Shown in pieces: positions 16,537-25,630 of a DNA stretch of 64,000 nt (position 1 is its first letter; each line of letters begins with the position of its first letter). The DNA comes from Pantoea sp. Ap-967 (GTDB lineage: Bacteria; Pseudomonadota; Gammaproteobacteria; Pseudomonadales; Pseudomonadaceae): assembly GCF_011752565.1 (NCBI RefSeq), contig NZ_VWXK01000016.1, forward strand, positions 1-64,000, given 5' to 3'. A model generated the notes under the pieces. The model saw only the letters and a program-made list of their open reading frames with translations. It searched no databases and was not told the origin of the DNA. Position numbers and translations under genes: made by a program.

Positions 16537-17201
16537 GCGTGTTCATCCTGTTGCTGCGCCGCGAAGCGCGCCTGCTGTTCCGTCGCCCGGCAGAGCTGGC
16601 CAACCCGCTGGTGTTCTTCGCCATCGTGGTGGCGCTGTTCCCGCTGGCGGTCGGCCCGGAAAGCCAATTGTTGCAAACCTTGTCGCCGGGGCTGGTCTGG
16701 GTGGCGGCGTTGCTGGCGGTATTGCTGTCGCTCGATGGCCTGTTTCGCAGCGATTTCGAGGACGGCTCGCTGGAGCAGTGGGTGCTTTCGCCCCACCCGC
16801 TGGCGCTGCTGGTGCTGGCCAAGGTGCTGGCGCACTGGATTTTTTCCGGCCTTGCCCTGGTATTGTTGGCGCCCTTGCTAGCCTTGATGCTGGGCCTGCC
16901 CGGCCATTGCCTGCCGGTGCTGCTCGGTTCGCTGCTGCTCGGCACCCCGGTACTGAGCCTGCTGGGGGCGGTGGGCGCGGCGCTGACGGTCGGTTTGAAA
17001 CGCGGTGGGTTGCTGCTGGCGTTGCTGATTCTGCCGTTGTATATCCCTGTATTGATCCTGGGCAGTGGTGCGTTGCAGGCGGCGTTGCAGAATATGCCGG
17101 CCACCGGCCACTTGCTCTGGCTTGCCAGCCTGACTGCCCTGGCGGTAACCCTGGCACCTTTTGCGATAGCGGCCGGCCTGAAGATCAGCGTCGGCGAATA
17201 A
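16533..17201 (+). CDS. ccmB: Haem exporter protein CcmB
   Basis: This is a 222-residue protein with six predicted transmembrane helices, for example NPLVFFAIVVALFPLAVG, WVAALLAVLLSL and ALVLLAPLLALMLGL. It has the N-terminal LLRREARLLFRRPAEL motif and the FEDGSLEQWVLSP loop typical of CcmB. It is the permease subunit paired with CcmA. ATG 16533 overlaps the ccmA stop. A 36-bp or longer gap follows before ccmC, the only break in the front half of the operon. Confidence 0.95.
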   Translation: MSVFILLLRREARLLFRRPAELANPLVFFAIVVALFPLAVGPESQLLQTLSPGLVWVAALLAVLLSLDGLFRSDFEDGSLEQWVLSPHPLALLVLAKVLAHWIFSGLALVLLAPLLALMLGLPGHCLPVLLGSLLLGTPVLSLLGAVGAALTVGLKRGGLLLALLILPLYIPVLILGSGALQAALQNMPATGHLLWLASLTALAVTLAPFAIAAGLKISVGE

Positions 17202-17237
17202 CGAGTCCTGGGCTTCCAAGCCCGGCCAACACCCTGG

Positions 17238-18014
17238 ATGTACCTGATGAAAATAAGCTGGACGTGGTTCCACAAACTGGGCTCGCCGAAATGGTTCTAC
17301 GCCATCAGCGGCCGCATGCTGCCCTGGCTGGCCGTTTCCGCCATCGTGCTACTGGCCACCGGCGTGGTCTGGGGCCTGGCCTTCGCCCCGGAGGATTACC
17401 AGCAGGGCAATAGCTTCCGCATCATCTATATCCACGTGCCGGCGGCCATGCTGGCGCAGTCCTGCTACGTGCTGCTGGCGGTGGCCGGGGTAGTGGGGCT
17501 GGTGTGGAAGATGAAACTGGCCGACGTGGCCCTGCAGTGCGCGGCGCCCATCGGCGCCTGGATGACCGCCGTGGCGCTGGTCACCGGGGCGATCTGGGGC
17601 AAGCCGACCTGGGGCAGCTGGTGGGTGTGGGATGCCCGGCTGACGTCGATGCTGATTCTGCTGTTCCTGTATTTCGGCATCATCGCCCTGGGCCAGGCCA
17701 TCAGCAACCGCGACAGCGCCGCCAAGGCCTGCGCGGTGCTGGCCATCGTCGGCGTGATCAACATCCCGATCATCAAGTATTCGGTGGAGTGGTGGAACAC
17801 CCTGCACCAGGGCGCCACCTTCACCCTCACCGAGAAACCGGCGATGCCGGCCCAGATGTGGTTGCCGCTGCTGTGCACGGCGCTTGGGTTCTACTGCTTT
17901 TTCGGCGCGGTGCTGCTGCTGCGCATGCGCCTTGAAGTGCTAAAGCGCGAAGCCCGCGCCAGCTGGGTGAGGGAAGAAGTGCTGAACAGCCTGGGGCGGA
18001 GGGCCGCACCATGA
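17238..18014 (+). CDS. ccmC: Haem ABC transporter permease / haem handling protein CcmC
   Basis: This is up to 258 residues with six transmembrane helices. The periplasmic tryptophan-rich haem-binding motif is intact (WGKPTWGSWWVWDARLTS), with the flanking conserved histidines in IYIHVPAAML and WNTLHQGATF. It presents haem to CcmE. Two starts are possible, ATG 17238 (MYLMKISW) and ATG 17247 (MKISWTWF); neither has a clear ribosome site. The stop overlaps the ccmD ATG. Confidence 0.95.
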   Translation: MYLMKISWTWFHKLGSPKWFYAISGRMLPWLAVSAIVLLATGVVWGLAFAPEDYQQGNSFRIIYIHVPAAMLAQSCYVLLAVAGVVGLVWKMKLADVALQCAAPIGAWMTAVALVTGAIWGKPTWGSWWVWDARLTSMLILLFLYFGIIALGQAISNRDSAAKACAVLAIVGVINIPIIKYSVEWWNTLHQGATFTLTEKPAMPAQMWLPLLCTALGFYCFFGAVLLLRMRLEVLKREARASWVREEVLNSLGRRAAP

Positions 18015-18187
18015 GTTTCGCATCCTTCGGCGACTTCCTCGCCATGGGCCACCATGGCCTGTACGTCTGGTCGGCCTACGGCATCTGCCTGGCGGTGCTG
18101 GCGCTGAATGTCGCCGCCCCGTTGCTGGCCCGCCGTCGTTACCTGCAAGAAGAGGCGCGCCGTTTGCGCCGGGAGAACAACCAGTGA
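18011..18187 (+). CDS. ccmD: Haem exporter small subunit CcmD
   Basis: This is a 58-residue protein beginning MSFASFGDFLAMGHHGLYVW, with one transmembrane helix (YGICLAVLALNVAAPLL) and a basic C-terminal tail (ARRRYLQEEARRLRRENN). This is the standard CcmD layout: a small membrane protein that holds CcmABC and CcmE together. ATG 18011 overlaps the ccmC stop and its own TGA overlaps the ccmE GTG, so its identity is also fixed by position. Confidence 0.93.
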   Translation: MSFASFGDFLAMGHHGLYVWSAYGICLAVLALNVAAPLLARRRYLQEEARRLRRENNQ

Positions 18188-18639
18188 ATCCGCAGCGCAA
18201 GAAACGCCTGTTCCTGATCCTCGGCCTGCTGGCCGGGGTTGCGGTGGCCGTCGGCTTTGCCTTGAGCGCCCTGCAGCAGAACATCAACCTGTTCTACACC
18301 CCCACCCAGATCGCCAACGGCGAGGCCCCGCTGGACACGCGCATCCGCGCCGGCGGCATGGTGGAAAAGGGCTCGGTGCAGCGCTCCTCGGACTCGCTCG
18401 ACGTGCGCTTCGTGGTCACCGACTTCAACAAGTCGGTGCCGATCACCTACCGCGGCATCCTGCCTGACCTGTTCCGTGAAGGGCAGGGCATCGTCGCCCT
18501 GGGCAAGCTCAACGCCGACGGCGTGGTGGTGGCCGACGAGGTGCTGGCCAAGCACGACGAGAAGTACATGCCGCCGGAAGTCACCAAGGCCCTGAAGGAA
18601 AGCGGCCAGGCGGCAGCCGGTGCGGAGGCCAAGCCATGA
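18184..18639 (+). CDS. ccmE: Cytochrome c maturation haem chaperone CcmE
   Basis: This is a 151-residue protein with an N-terminal membrane anchor (LFLILGLLAGVAVAVGFALS) and a periplasmic OB-fold beta barrel. The covalent haem attachment histidine H124 sits in the canonical LAKHDEKYMPPEV motif. It carries haem from CcmC to the CcmFH ligase. Translation starts at GTG 18184, inside the end of ccmD. A short Ala/Gly-rich tail follows the Tyr/Pro motif. Confidence 0.96.
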   Translation: MNPQRKKRLFLILGLLAGVAVAVGFALSALQQNINLFYTPTQIANGEAPLDTRIRAGGMVEKGSVQRSSDSLDVRFVVTDFNKSVPITYRGILPDLFREGQGIVALGKLNADGVVVADEVLAKHDEKYMPPEVTKALKESGQAAAGAEAKP

Positions 18640-20624
18640 ACGCCGCCCTGGTCATTCCCGAACTCGGCCAGTTGGCGATGATTCTGGCGATCTGCTTTGC
18701 CGCCGTGCAGGCCACGCTGCCGCTGCTCGGCGCCTGGCGTGGCGACAGCCTGTGGATGAGCCTGGCGCGCCCGGCGGCCTGGGGGCAGTTCACCTTCCTG
18801 GCGTTCGCCTTCGCCTGCCTGACCCACGCCTTCATGACCGACAACTTCTCGGTGGCCTATGTCGCCAGCAACTCCAACAGCGCCTTGCCCTGGTACTACA
18901 AGTTCAGCGCCGTGTGGGGCGCCCACGAAGGCTCGCTGCTGCTGTGGGCGCTGATCCTCGGCGGCTGGACCTTCGCCGTGTCGATCTTCTCGCGCCAACT
19001 GCCACAGGTGATGCTGGCCCGCGTGCTGGCGGTAATGGGCATGATCAGCGTGGGCTTCCTGAGTTTTCTGATCATCACCTCCAACCCGTTCCAGCGCCTG
19101 TTGCCGCAAGTGCCGGCCGATGGCCGTGACCTCAACCCATTGCTGCAGGACTTCGGCCTGATCGTCCACCCGCCCATGCTGTACATGGGCTACGTGGGCT
19201 TCTCGGTGGCCTTCGCCTTTGCCATTGCGGCATTGCTCGGCGGGCGCCTGGATGCCGCCTGGGCTCGCTGGTCGCGGCCCTGGACCATGGTCGCCTGGGC
19301 CTTCCTCGGGGTGGGCATCACCCTCGGCTCGTGGTGGGCCTACTACGAGCTGGGCTGGGGCGGCTGGTGGTTCTGGGACCCGGTGGAAAACGCCTCGTTC
19401 ATGCCATGGTTGGTGGGCACGGCGCTGATTCACTCGCTGGCGGTGACTGAAAAACGCGGCGTGTTCAAAAGCTGGACCGTGCTGCTGGCGATTGCCGCGT
19501 TCTCCTTGAGCCTGCTCGGCACCTTCCTGGTTCGCTCCGGCGTACTGACCTCGGTGCATGCCTTTGCCGCCGACCCGGCGCGCGGTGTGTTCATCCTGAT
19601 CTTCCTGCTGTGCGTGGTCGGCGGCTCGCTGACCCTGTTCGCCCTGCGCGCCCCGGTGGTCAAGAGCCAGGTGGGCTTTGGCCTGTGGTCGCGTGAAACG
19701 CTGCTGCTGGCCAACAACCTGATCCTGGTGGTGGCCGCCTCGATGATTCTGCTGGGCACGTTGTACCCGCTGGTGCTCGATGCCCTGACCGGGGCCAAGC
19801 TGTCGGTTGGCCCACCGTACTTCGATGCCCTGTTCCTGCCGCTGATGGCGCTGCTGATGGTGGTGCTGGGCGTGGGCGTGGTGGTGCGCTGGAAGGACAC
19901 CCCCGGCAAGTGGCTGGCAAGCATGATGACCCCAGTGCTGGTTGGCGCTGCGGTGCTGGCGCCGGTGGCCGGGCTGATCGTCGACGATTTCGACTGGCCT
20001 ATCTTGAGCGTGTTTGCCCTGGCTGCCTGGGTGGTACTCGGCGGGCTGCGCGATATTGTCGACAAAACCCGCCACAAGGGCCTGGCCAAGGGCGTGCGCG
20101 GCCTTACCCGCAGCTACTGGGGCATGCAGCTGGCGCACCTGGGCCTGGTGGTGTGCGCCCTGGGCGTGGTGCTGTCGAGCAACAACAGCGCCGAGCGCGA
20201 CCTGCGCATGGCGCCGGGTGAGAGCATGGAGCTGGGCGGTTACCACTTCCTGTTCGAGGGTGCCAAGCACTTCGAGGGCCCGAACTTCGTGTCCGACAAG
20301 GGCACCATCGTGGTCAGCCGCGAGGGCCGTGAAGTCACCACCCTGCACCCGGAAAAGCGCCTGTACACCGTGCAGCAGTCGATGATGACCGAGGCCGGCA
20401 TCGACGCAGGCTTCACCCGCGACCTCTACGTTGCCCTCGGCGAGCCGCTGGAAAACGGCGCCTGGGCGGTGCGCGTGCACATCAAGCCTTACGTTCGCTG
20501 GATCTGGCTGGGCGGTCTGCTGACCGGCCTGGGCGGCTTGCTGGCGGCCTTCGACCGGCGCTACCGCGTCAAGGTCAAGACCCGGGTGCGTGAAGCCCTG
20601 GGCGTGTCTGGAGCAACTGCATGA
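18636..20624 (+). CDS. ccmF: Haem lyase CcmF
   Basis: This is a 662-residue polytopic membrane protein. The WGAHEGSLLLW segment and the tryptophan-rich WGGWWFWDPVENASFMPWL motif mark the haem-handling periplasmic face, and conserved histidines (AHEGS, LIVHPPML, LIHSLAV) are present. A large periplasmic loop precedes the last helix (WIWLGGLLTGLGGLLAAF). It attaches haem to the CxxCH of apocytochromes with CcmH and CcmI. Starts at ATG 18636 overlapping the ccmE stop. Confidence 0.97.
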   Translation: MNAALVIPELGQLAMILAICFAAVQATLPLLGAWRGDSLWMSLARPAAWGQFTFLAFAFACLTHAFMTDNFSVAYVASNSNSALPWYYKFSAVWGAHEGSLLLWALILGGWTFAVSIFSRQLPQVMLARVLAVMGMISVGFLSFLIITSNPFQRLLPQVPADGRDLNPLLQDFGLIVHPPMLYMGYVGFSVAFAFAIAALLGGRLDAAWARWSRPWTMVAWAFLGVGITLGSWWAYYELGWGGWWFWDPVENASFMPWLVGTALIHSLAVTEKRGVFKSWTVLLAIAAFSLSLLGTFLVRSGVLTSVHAFAADPARGVFILIFLLCVVGGSLTLFALRAPVVKSQVGFGLWSRETLLLANNLILVVAASMILLGTLYPLVLDALTGAKLSVGPPYFDALFLPLMALLMVVLGVGVVVRWKDTPGKWLASMMTPVLVGAAVLAPVAGLIVDDFDWPILSVFALAAWVVLGGLRDIVDKTRHKGLAKGVRGLTRSYWGMQLAHLGLVVCALGVVLSSNNSAERDLRMAPGESMELGGYHFLFEGAKHFEGPNFVSDKGTIVVSREGREVTTLHPEKRLYTVQQSMMTEAGIDAGFTRDLYVALGEPLENGAWAVRVHIKPYVRWIWLGGLLTGLGGLLAAFDRRYRVKVKTRVREALGVSGATA

Positions 20625-21157
20625 AGCGTTGGATCTTGGTAGTGCCACTGGCGGTGTTCCTGCTGATGGCGGTGTTTCTCTACAAGGGGTTGTTCCTCAA
20701 GCCCGAGGAATTGCCCTCGGCAATGATCGGCAAGCCGTTCCCGGCGTTCGCCCTGGCTTCGACCCAGGGTGAGCGCAACCTGACCCAGGCCGACCTGCAA
20801 GGGCGCCCGGCGCTGGTCAACGTGTGGGCCACCTGGTGCCCGTCGTGCAAGGTCGAGCACCCGTATCTGAACCAACTGGCCGAGCAAGGCGTGGTGATTC
20901 ACGGCATCAACTACAAGGACGACAACGCCGCCGCGCGCAAATGGCTGGCCGAGTTCCACAACCCGTACCAGCTGGACATCCGCGACGAACAAGGCAGCCT
21001 GGGCCTGGACCTGGGCGTGTACGGTGCGCCGGAAACCTTCCTGATCGACGCCAAGGGCATCATCCGTTACAAGCACGTGGGCATCATCGATGCCAGCGTA
21101 TGGCGCGAGCAGCTGGCGCCGCTGTACCAGGGCCTGGTCGACGAGGCCAAGCCATGA
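20621..21157 (+). CDS. ccmG: Thiol:disulfide oxidoreductase CcmG (DsbE)
   Basis: This is a 178-residue membrane-anchored thioredoxin-fold protein. The N-terminal helix (WILVVPLAVFLLMAVFLY) anchors it in the inner membrane, and the active site is WCPSC with cysteines C73 and C76. The GVYGAPETFLID segment supplies the cis-proline. It reduces apocytochrome cysteines before haem ligation. ATG 20621 overlaps the ccmF stop and its own stop overlaps ccmH. Confidence 0.96.
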   Translation: MKRWILVVPLAVFLLMAVFLYKGLFLKPEELPSAMIGKPFPAFALASTQGERNLTQADLQGRPALVNVWATWCPSCKVEHPYLNQLAEQGVVIHGINYKDDNAAARKWLAEFHNPYQLDIRDEQGSLGLDLGVYGAPETFLIDAKGIIRYKHVGIIDASVWREQLAPLYQGLVDEAKP

Positions 21158-21630
21158 GGCGCTGGCTGGCTGCCGCCGTGCTGGTGATGGGGGTGATGGG
21201 GGTGGCCAGGGCGGCCATCGACACCTACCAGTTTCGTGACGACGCCGAGCGCGAGCGTTACCAGCAACTGACCAAGGAACTGCGCTGCCCCAAGTGCCAG
21301 AACCAGGACATCGCCGACTCCAACGCGCCGATTGCTGCCGACCTGCGCCGGGAAATCTTCCGCATGCTTGGCGAAGGCAAGAGCAACCAGCAGGTTATCG
21401 ACTTCATGGTCGACCGCTATGGCGACTTCGTGCGCTACAAACCGGCACTCAGTGGCCGCACCTGGCTGCTGTGGTTCGGCCCGGGCATCCTGCTGGCGGG
21501 TGGCTTCGTGGTGTTGGCGGTGATCGTGCGCCGCCGCCGCGGGGCGGCGGCGCAAGGGGGCCAGGCATTGTCTGACGAAGAACGCGAGCGTCTCGCCCAA
21601 TTGCTGGAAAAAGAACAGACCCATGATTGA
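21154..21630 (+). CDS. ccmH: Cytochrome c maturation protein CcmH (CcmL-type, N-terminal module)
   Basis: This is a 158-residue protein with signal sequence (WLAAAVLVMGVMGVARA), the redox pair C45/C48 in LRCPKCQNQ, a three-helix bundle, and one C-terminal transmembrane helix (GPGILLAGGFVVLAVIV) followed by a basic tail. It works with CcmG and CcmF on apocytochrome thiols. The long CcmH of enterobacteria is split here into this gene and ccmI, as usual for Pseudomonas. It overlaps the ccmI start by 8 bp. Confidence 0.95.
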   Translation: MRRWLAAAVLVMGVMGVARAAIDTYQFRDDAERERYQQLTKELRCPKCQNQDIADSNAPIAADLRREIFRMLGEGKSNQQVIDFMVDRYGDFVRYKPALSGRTWLLWFGPGILLAGGFVVLAVIVRRRRGAAAQGGQALSDEERERLAQLLEKEQTHD

Positions 21631-22813
21631 ATTCTGGCTTAGCGCGGGCCTGCTGCTGCTCGCCGCCCTCAGCTTCTTGCTGATCCCGATCCTGCGTGGC
21701 CGTCGCCAGCAGCAGGAAGAAGACCGCACCGCCCTGAACGTGGCGTTGTACCAGGAGCGTATCGCGGAACTGGCTGCCCAGCAGGCAGCCGGGGTGCTCG
21801 ACGATGGGCAGATGGCCAAGGGCCGGGACGAAGCCGCCCGCGAGCTGCTGGCCGACACCGAGGGTGCAGAATCTGCGCGCCAGGCCCGCCTGGGCAAGGC
21901 CGTGCCGTTGCTGGCCGCACTGCTGGTGCCGTTGGTGGCACTGGGGCTGTACCTGCATTTTGGCGCGGCAGGCAAGGTCGAGCTGACCCAGGAGTTCGCT
22001 GCGGCGCCAAAGAGCCTGGAGGAAATGACCACGCGCCTGGAACGTGCCGTCGAGGCCCAGCCGGACTCAGCCGAAGGCCTGTATTTCCTTGGCCGCGCCT
22101 ACATGGCCGAACAGCGCCCGGCGGATGCTGCGCGCACCTATGAGCGCGCCGTGGCCCTGGCCGGTCGCCAACCCGAATTGCTCGGGCAATGGGCCCAGGC
22201 GTTGTACTTTGCGGCGAACAAGCAGTGGAGTGCACAGGTGCAGGCGCTGACTGACGAGGCGCTGAAGGCCGACCCGAACGAGGTCACCAGCCTTGGCCTG
22301 CGGGGCATTGCCGCGTTCGAGGGCGAGCGCTATCAGGAGGCGATCGACTACTGGAAGCGCCTGCTGGCGCAACTGCCTGAAGGCGATGCCTCGCGGGCTG
22401 CGCTGCAGGGCGGCATCGACCGCGCCGGCGAACGCCTGGGCAGCAGTGCGGCGCAGCCGGCACCGGCCTCTGCGACGCGCCTGAAGGTGCGGGTGGAACT
22501 GGCGGCGGCGCTGAAGGACAAGGTCAGCCCGCAAGATACTGTGTTCATCTTCGCCCGTGCCAGCAACGGCCCGCCGATGCCGCTGGCGGCCAAGCGGGTC
22601 ACGGTGGCGCAGTTGCCGCTGGAGGTCGAGCTTTCCGATGCCGACGCGATGATGCCGCAGATGAAACTGTCGGATTTTGCCGAAGTCCAACTGGTTGCAC
22701 GTGTCTCGCGCGCCGGCCAACCGACCCGTGGCGAGTGGGTTGGCAAGGGCGCGCCGCTGGCCAGCAGCACCCAGGCGACCCAGCACCTGACCATCGACAG
22801 CCCCGACTTGTAA
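21623..22813 (+). CDS. ccmI: Cytochrome c maturation chaperone CcmI (TPR)
   Basis: This is a 396-residue protein. Two N-terminal transmembrane helices (LSAGLLLLAALSFLLIPIL; LLAALLVPLVALGLYLHF) flank a coiled-coil-like cytoplasmic loop. TPR repeats follow in the periplasm (PDSAEGLYFLGRAYMAEQRP, PNEVTSLGLRGIAAFEGERY), then a beta-rich C-terminal domain (residues ~285-390). CcmI binds the C-terminus of apocytochrome c and delivers it to the ligase. Last ccm gene; a lipoprotein gene follows after 12 bp. Confidence 0.93.
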   Translation: MIEFWLSAGLLLLAALSFLLIPILRGRRQQQEEDRTALNVALYQERIAELAAQQAAGVLDDGQMAKGRDEAARELLADTEGAESARQARLGKAVPLLAALLVPLVALGLYLHFGAAGKVELTQEFAAAPKSLEEMTTRLERAVEAQPDSAEGLYFLGRAYMAEQRPADAARTYERAVALAGRQPELLGQWAQALYFAANKQWSAQVQALTDEALKADPNEVTSLGLRGIAAFEGERYQEAIDYWKRLLAQLPEGDASRAALQGGIDRAGERLGSSAAQPAPASATRLKVRVELAAALKDKVSPQDTVFIFARASNGPPMPLAAKRVTVAQLPLEVELSDADAMMPQMKLSDFAEVQLVARVSRAGQPTRGEWVGKGAPLASSTQATQHLTIDSPDL

Positions 22814-22825
22814 GAGAGCCCCACC

Positions 22826-23233
22826 ATGCACAGCACCGTTCGCCTGACCCTGATTACCCTGGCACTGGGTTTGTCCGCGTGTACGGTACAGCGGCCGTAT
22901 GAGCAGCCCTCGCCGCCGATCGAGCGCCTGCCGCCGCAGCAGGGGCCGGTGGTGAAGCCGTTGCCAGGTGGGCAGCCGAGCAAGCCAGCGGCGATTCCAA
23001 AGCCGATGCCGCGCACCTCGGCAAGCTTTGCGCCGCCACCGGGTGGGGCTAGCCATTGGGACCCGAAGCTTGGGGTGTATGTGCTGGAGAAAAAGCCCAA
23101 TACTTTCTATCGCCAGCGTACCTATTACCGGTATGACAACGGCTGGAGCTGGTCGCTGAGCCCGGATGGCCCGTGGCAGGACACCGACAGTAGCGGCGTG
23201 CCGGGTGGCTTGGGCCGGGCGTTTGCGCAGTAG
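22826..23233 (+). CDS. Small proline-rich lipoprotein
   Basis: This is a 135-residue protein with a lipoprotein signal sequence and lipobox LSAC near residue 19. A Pro-rich linker (about residues 25-70) leads to a short C-terminal module with HWDPKLGVYVLE, YYRYDNGWSWSLSPDGPW. The aromatic repeat resembles small cell-envelope lipoproteins of Pseudomonas, but I do not recognise a named function. It follows ccmI by 12 bp and probably shares its transcript. Absence of Asp at +2 predicts outer-membrane sorting. Confidence 0.8.
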   Translation: MHSTVRLTLITLALGLSACTVQRPYEQPSPPIERLPPQQGPVVKPLPGGQPSKPAAIPKPMPRTSASFAPPPGGASHWDPKLGVYVLEKKPNTFYRQRTYYRYDNGWSWSLSPDGPWQDTDSSGVPGGLGRAFAQ

Positions 23234-23276
23234 ACCGAGCGCGAATCTCCCAGGAATAATTGGCCCGAAACAAACG

Positions 23277-23312
23277 TAGGAGCGAGCGCAGCTCGCGATG
23301 CGCCGCGCGGGC
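23277..23312. repeat. Single REP element (GCGAGCTGCGCTCGCTCCTAC class)
   Basis: GTAGGAGCGAGCGCAGCTCGCGATG, given here only by class and position, is a single arm of the same family that builds the tandem array and the element at 57031. It lies in the 218-bp gap between the lipoprotein gene and the dehydrogenase. Confidence 0.65.
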
Positions 23313-23451
23313 GGCGCTCGATCTCCCAGGCGACACACCGCGACCGTCAAACACCCCAACCCATACAGTACAGTTCCCCGCTGTTTTTCCGATTGACTGT
23401 ACCGCCCGCTAACTCCGCATAATGCCCCTTCGAACAACCCCCGGAGGTGGC

Positions 23452-24390
23452 ATGAGCAAGACAGTCCTGGTACTGGTGGAAACCGTCGACGATTACCTGC
23501 CGCTGCTTGAGCAGGCCGGTTACCGCCTGATCCGTGCCCCGTCCCCCCACCTGCGCGCCGAGGCCATCCAGCGCCATGCCGGCGAGATCGACGCGGTGCT
23601 CACCCGCGGCCCCTTGGGCCTGACCGCCACCGAAATCGATACCTTGACGCAGTTGCAGATCATCTGCGTGATCGGCGCCGGTTACGAGCAGGTAGACCTG
23701 GCCGCCGCCCGCGCCCGTGGCATCACCGTCACCAACGGCGCCGGTGCCAACGCCGCGACCGTTGCCGACCACACCCTGGCCCTGCTGCTGGCGCTGCTGC
23801 GCGACATCCCTCGTGGCGATGCCAGCACCCGCCGGGGCGAGTGGAACCGGGTCATCAGCCCATCGGTGAGCGGCAAGCGCCTGGGTATCCTCGGGCTTGG
23901 TGCGGTGGGCCTGGCCATCGCCAAGCGGGCGAACCTGGGCTTTGACATGAACATCAGCTACCACAGCCGCACCCCACGCCAGGACGTGCCCTACACCTGG
24001 TACGACAGCCCGTTGCACCTGGCCGATGCCGTCGACATCCTGGTGGTCGCCACCCCCGGTGGGGCCGGTACCCAGCACCTGGTCGATGCCCAGGTGCTCG
24101 ATGCACTGGGCGCCGAGGGTTACCTGGTGAATATCGCCCGCGCCAGCGTGGTCGACACCCAGGCATTGGTCAGCGCCTTGCAGCATGGCCAACTGGCAGG
24201 CGCGGCACTGGACGTGTTCGATGACGAGCCGAACGTGCCCGATGCCCTCAAGGCCCTGGGCAACACCGTGCTTACCCCCCATGTGGCCGGCCAGTCGCCG
24301 GAAGCTGCCCGCGATACCGTAACCCTGGTGCTGCGCAACCTGCAGGCCTTCTTCGCCGGCGAACCGGTGCTCACCCCCGTCCAGCCCTGA
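23452..24390 (+). CDS. D-isomer specific 2-hydroxyacid dehydrogenase
   Basis: This is a 312-residue NAD(P)-dependent enzyme. The Rossmann fingerprint GILGLGAVGLAIAKR lies mid-protein, and the catalytic triad is present as Arg in NIARASVVD, Glu in FDDEPNVP and His in TPHVAGQSPEAA. The family reduces 2-oxoacids such as glyoxylate, hydroxypyruvate or ketogluconate; the substrate cannot be fixed here. ATG 23452 is chosen because GGAGGTGG lies directly upstream. It precedes a PhzF-like gene by 49 bp in the same direction. Confidence 0.9.
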   Translation: MSKTVLVLVETVDDYLPLLEQAGYRLIRAPSPHLRAEAIQRHAGEIDAVLTRGPLGLTATEIDTLTQLQIICVIGAGYEQVDLAAARARGITVTNGAGANAATVADHTLALLLALLRDIPRGDASTRRGEWNRVISPSVSGKRLGILGLGAVGLAIAKRANLGFDMNISYHSRTPRQDVPYTWYDSPLHLADAVDILVVATPGGAGTQHLVDAQVLDALGAEGYLVNIARASVVDTQALVSALQHGQLAGAALDVFDDEPNVPDALKALGNTVLTPHVAGQSPEAARDTVTLVLRNLQAFFAGEPVLTPVQP

Positions 24391-24439
24391 CCCATTCGAA
24401 CAATCGCCCGGTATTGGCCGGGCTACAAGGAGCGTGTGC

Positions 24440-25228
24440 ATGCAACTCGAAATCTTCCAGGTCGATGCGTTCTCTGCCGAGCCGTTCGGCGGCAACCCGG
24501 CAGCGGTGATCCCGCTGCAAAGCTGGCTGCCGGACGATGTGCTGCAGCGCATCGCCGAGGAAAACAACCTCTCGGAAACCGCCTACTTCGTGCGCAACGG
24601 CGAACGCTTCGACCTGCGCTGGTTCACCCCGACGGTGGAAGTGGACCTGTGCGGCCATGCCACCCTGGCCTCGGCCTATGTGTTGTTCGAGCAGCTGGGC
24701 GAGCAGGCCGAGGTGCTGCGCTTCAACACCCGTAGTGGTGAACTGCGCGTCAGCCGTGGTAACGACGGCTTGCTGGCGATGGACTTCCCGGCCAAGCAGC
24801 CGCAGCCGGTGGAGGCGCCAGCCGGGTTGCTGCAGGCGTTGGGCCTGGGCAGTGCCAAGGCGGTGTACCGTTCCGACGACTACGTGGTGGTGGTCGATGA
24901 TGCAAGCGTGATCGCCCCGTTGCAGCCTGATTTTGCCGCCCTGTCGGCAATCGACACCCGCGGCATCGCCGTAACGGCCGCCGGGCGCGGCTTCGATTTC
25001 GTCACCCGCTGGTTCGGCCCGCGCGTGGGCGTCAACGAAGACCCGGTAACCGGCTCGGCGCACACCTCGCTGGCGCCGCTGTGGGCTGCCATGCTCGGCA
25101 AGGCCGAGCTGAGCTGCGAGCAGGGCGGTGCCCGCAAGGGCCAGCTGCACTGCCAGGTACCGGGCAATGGCCGGGTCATCATCAGTGGGCGCGCGGCGTT
25201 GTACCTGCGCGGCACCGTGTTCATCTGA
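24440..25228 (+). CDS. PhzF family isomerase/epimerase-like protein
   Basis: This is a 262-residue protein with the PhzF fold: N-terminal FQVDAFSAEPFGGNPAAVI, the conserved active-site glutamate in ENNLSETAYF, the DLCGHATLAS motif and the C-terminal EDPVTGSAHTSLAPLW. PhzF makes phenazine precursors, but no other phenazine gene is present, so this is one of the many uncharacterised relatives. ATG 24440 has AAGGAG at 24427-24432. Function beyond the fold is unknown. Confidence 0.88.
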   Translation: MQLEIFQVDAFSAEPFGGNPAAVIPLQSWLPDDVLQRIAEENNLSETAYFVRNGERFDLRWFTPTVEVDLCGHATLASAYVLFEQLGEQAEVLRFNTRSGELRVSRGNDGLLAMDFPAKQPQPVEAPAGLLQALGLGSAKAVYRSDDYVVVVDDASVIAPLQPDFAALSAIDTRGIAVTAAGRGFDFVTRWFGPRVGVNEDPVTGSAHTSLAPLWAAMLGKAELSCEQGGARKGQLHCQVPGNGRVIISGRAALYLRGTVFI

Positions 25229-25291
25229 AACTTGCCAAACCCGCGCATTCCTGAGAAAACGGCGCCCCGAACCACAGCTTGGAGCCTGCCC

Positions 25292-25630
25292 ATGAGCAGC
25301 GAACTGCAGATCACCGACCTCGTCGAAGGCGACGGCAAGGCCGCCGTCAAAGGCGCCCTGATCACCACCCAGTACACCGGGTGGCTGGCCGATGGCAGCG
25401 AGTTCGACTCGTCCTGGTCACGCGGCAAGCCGTTTCAATGCGTGATTGGCACAGGCCGCGTGATCAAGGGCTGGGACCAGGGCCTGATGGGCATGCGCGT
25501 GGGCGGCAAGCGCCGGCTGCAGGTGCCAGCGCAGCTCGGGTATGGCGAGCGCAGCGTGGGCAAGATACCACCCGGGTCGGACCTGACCTTCGAGATCGAA
25601 TTGCTGGAAGTGTTGACGCGGGAGGATTGA
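25292..25630 (+). CDS. FKBP-type peptidyl-prolyl cis-trans isomerase
   Basis: This is a 112-residue single-domain FKBP with YTGWLADGSEFDSSW, FQCVIGTGRVIKGWDQGLMGM, KRRLQVPAQLGYGER and IPPGSDLTFEIELLEV. These contain the aromatic pocket residues of active isomerases. It lacks a signal peptide, so it is cytoplasmic and may assist folding. ATG 25292 with GGAG 7 bp upstream is preferred over a longer in-frame reading from 25232. Confidence 0.92.
   Translation: MSSELQITDLVEGDGKAAVKGALITTQYTGWLADGSEFDSSWSRGKPFQCVIGTGRVIKGWDQGLMGMRVGGKRRLQVPAQLGYGERSVGKIPPGSDLTFEIELLEVLTRED

Noticed and set aside
18447..20648. 733-codon minus-strand frame over ccmE/ccmF
   Set aside because: Antisense shadow of ccmF; composition dominated by Gln, His, Gly and Arg, no recognisable domain.
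24440..25228. Phenazine biosynthesis
   Set aside because: Only a PhzF-fold protein is present; no other phz gene is nearby, and PhzF relatives are widespread with unrelated roles.
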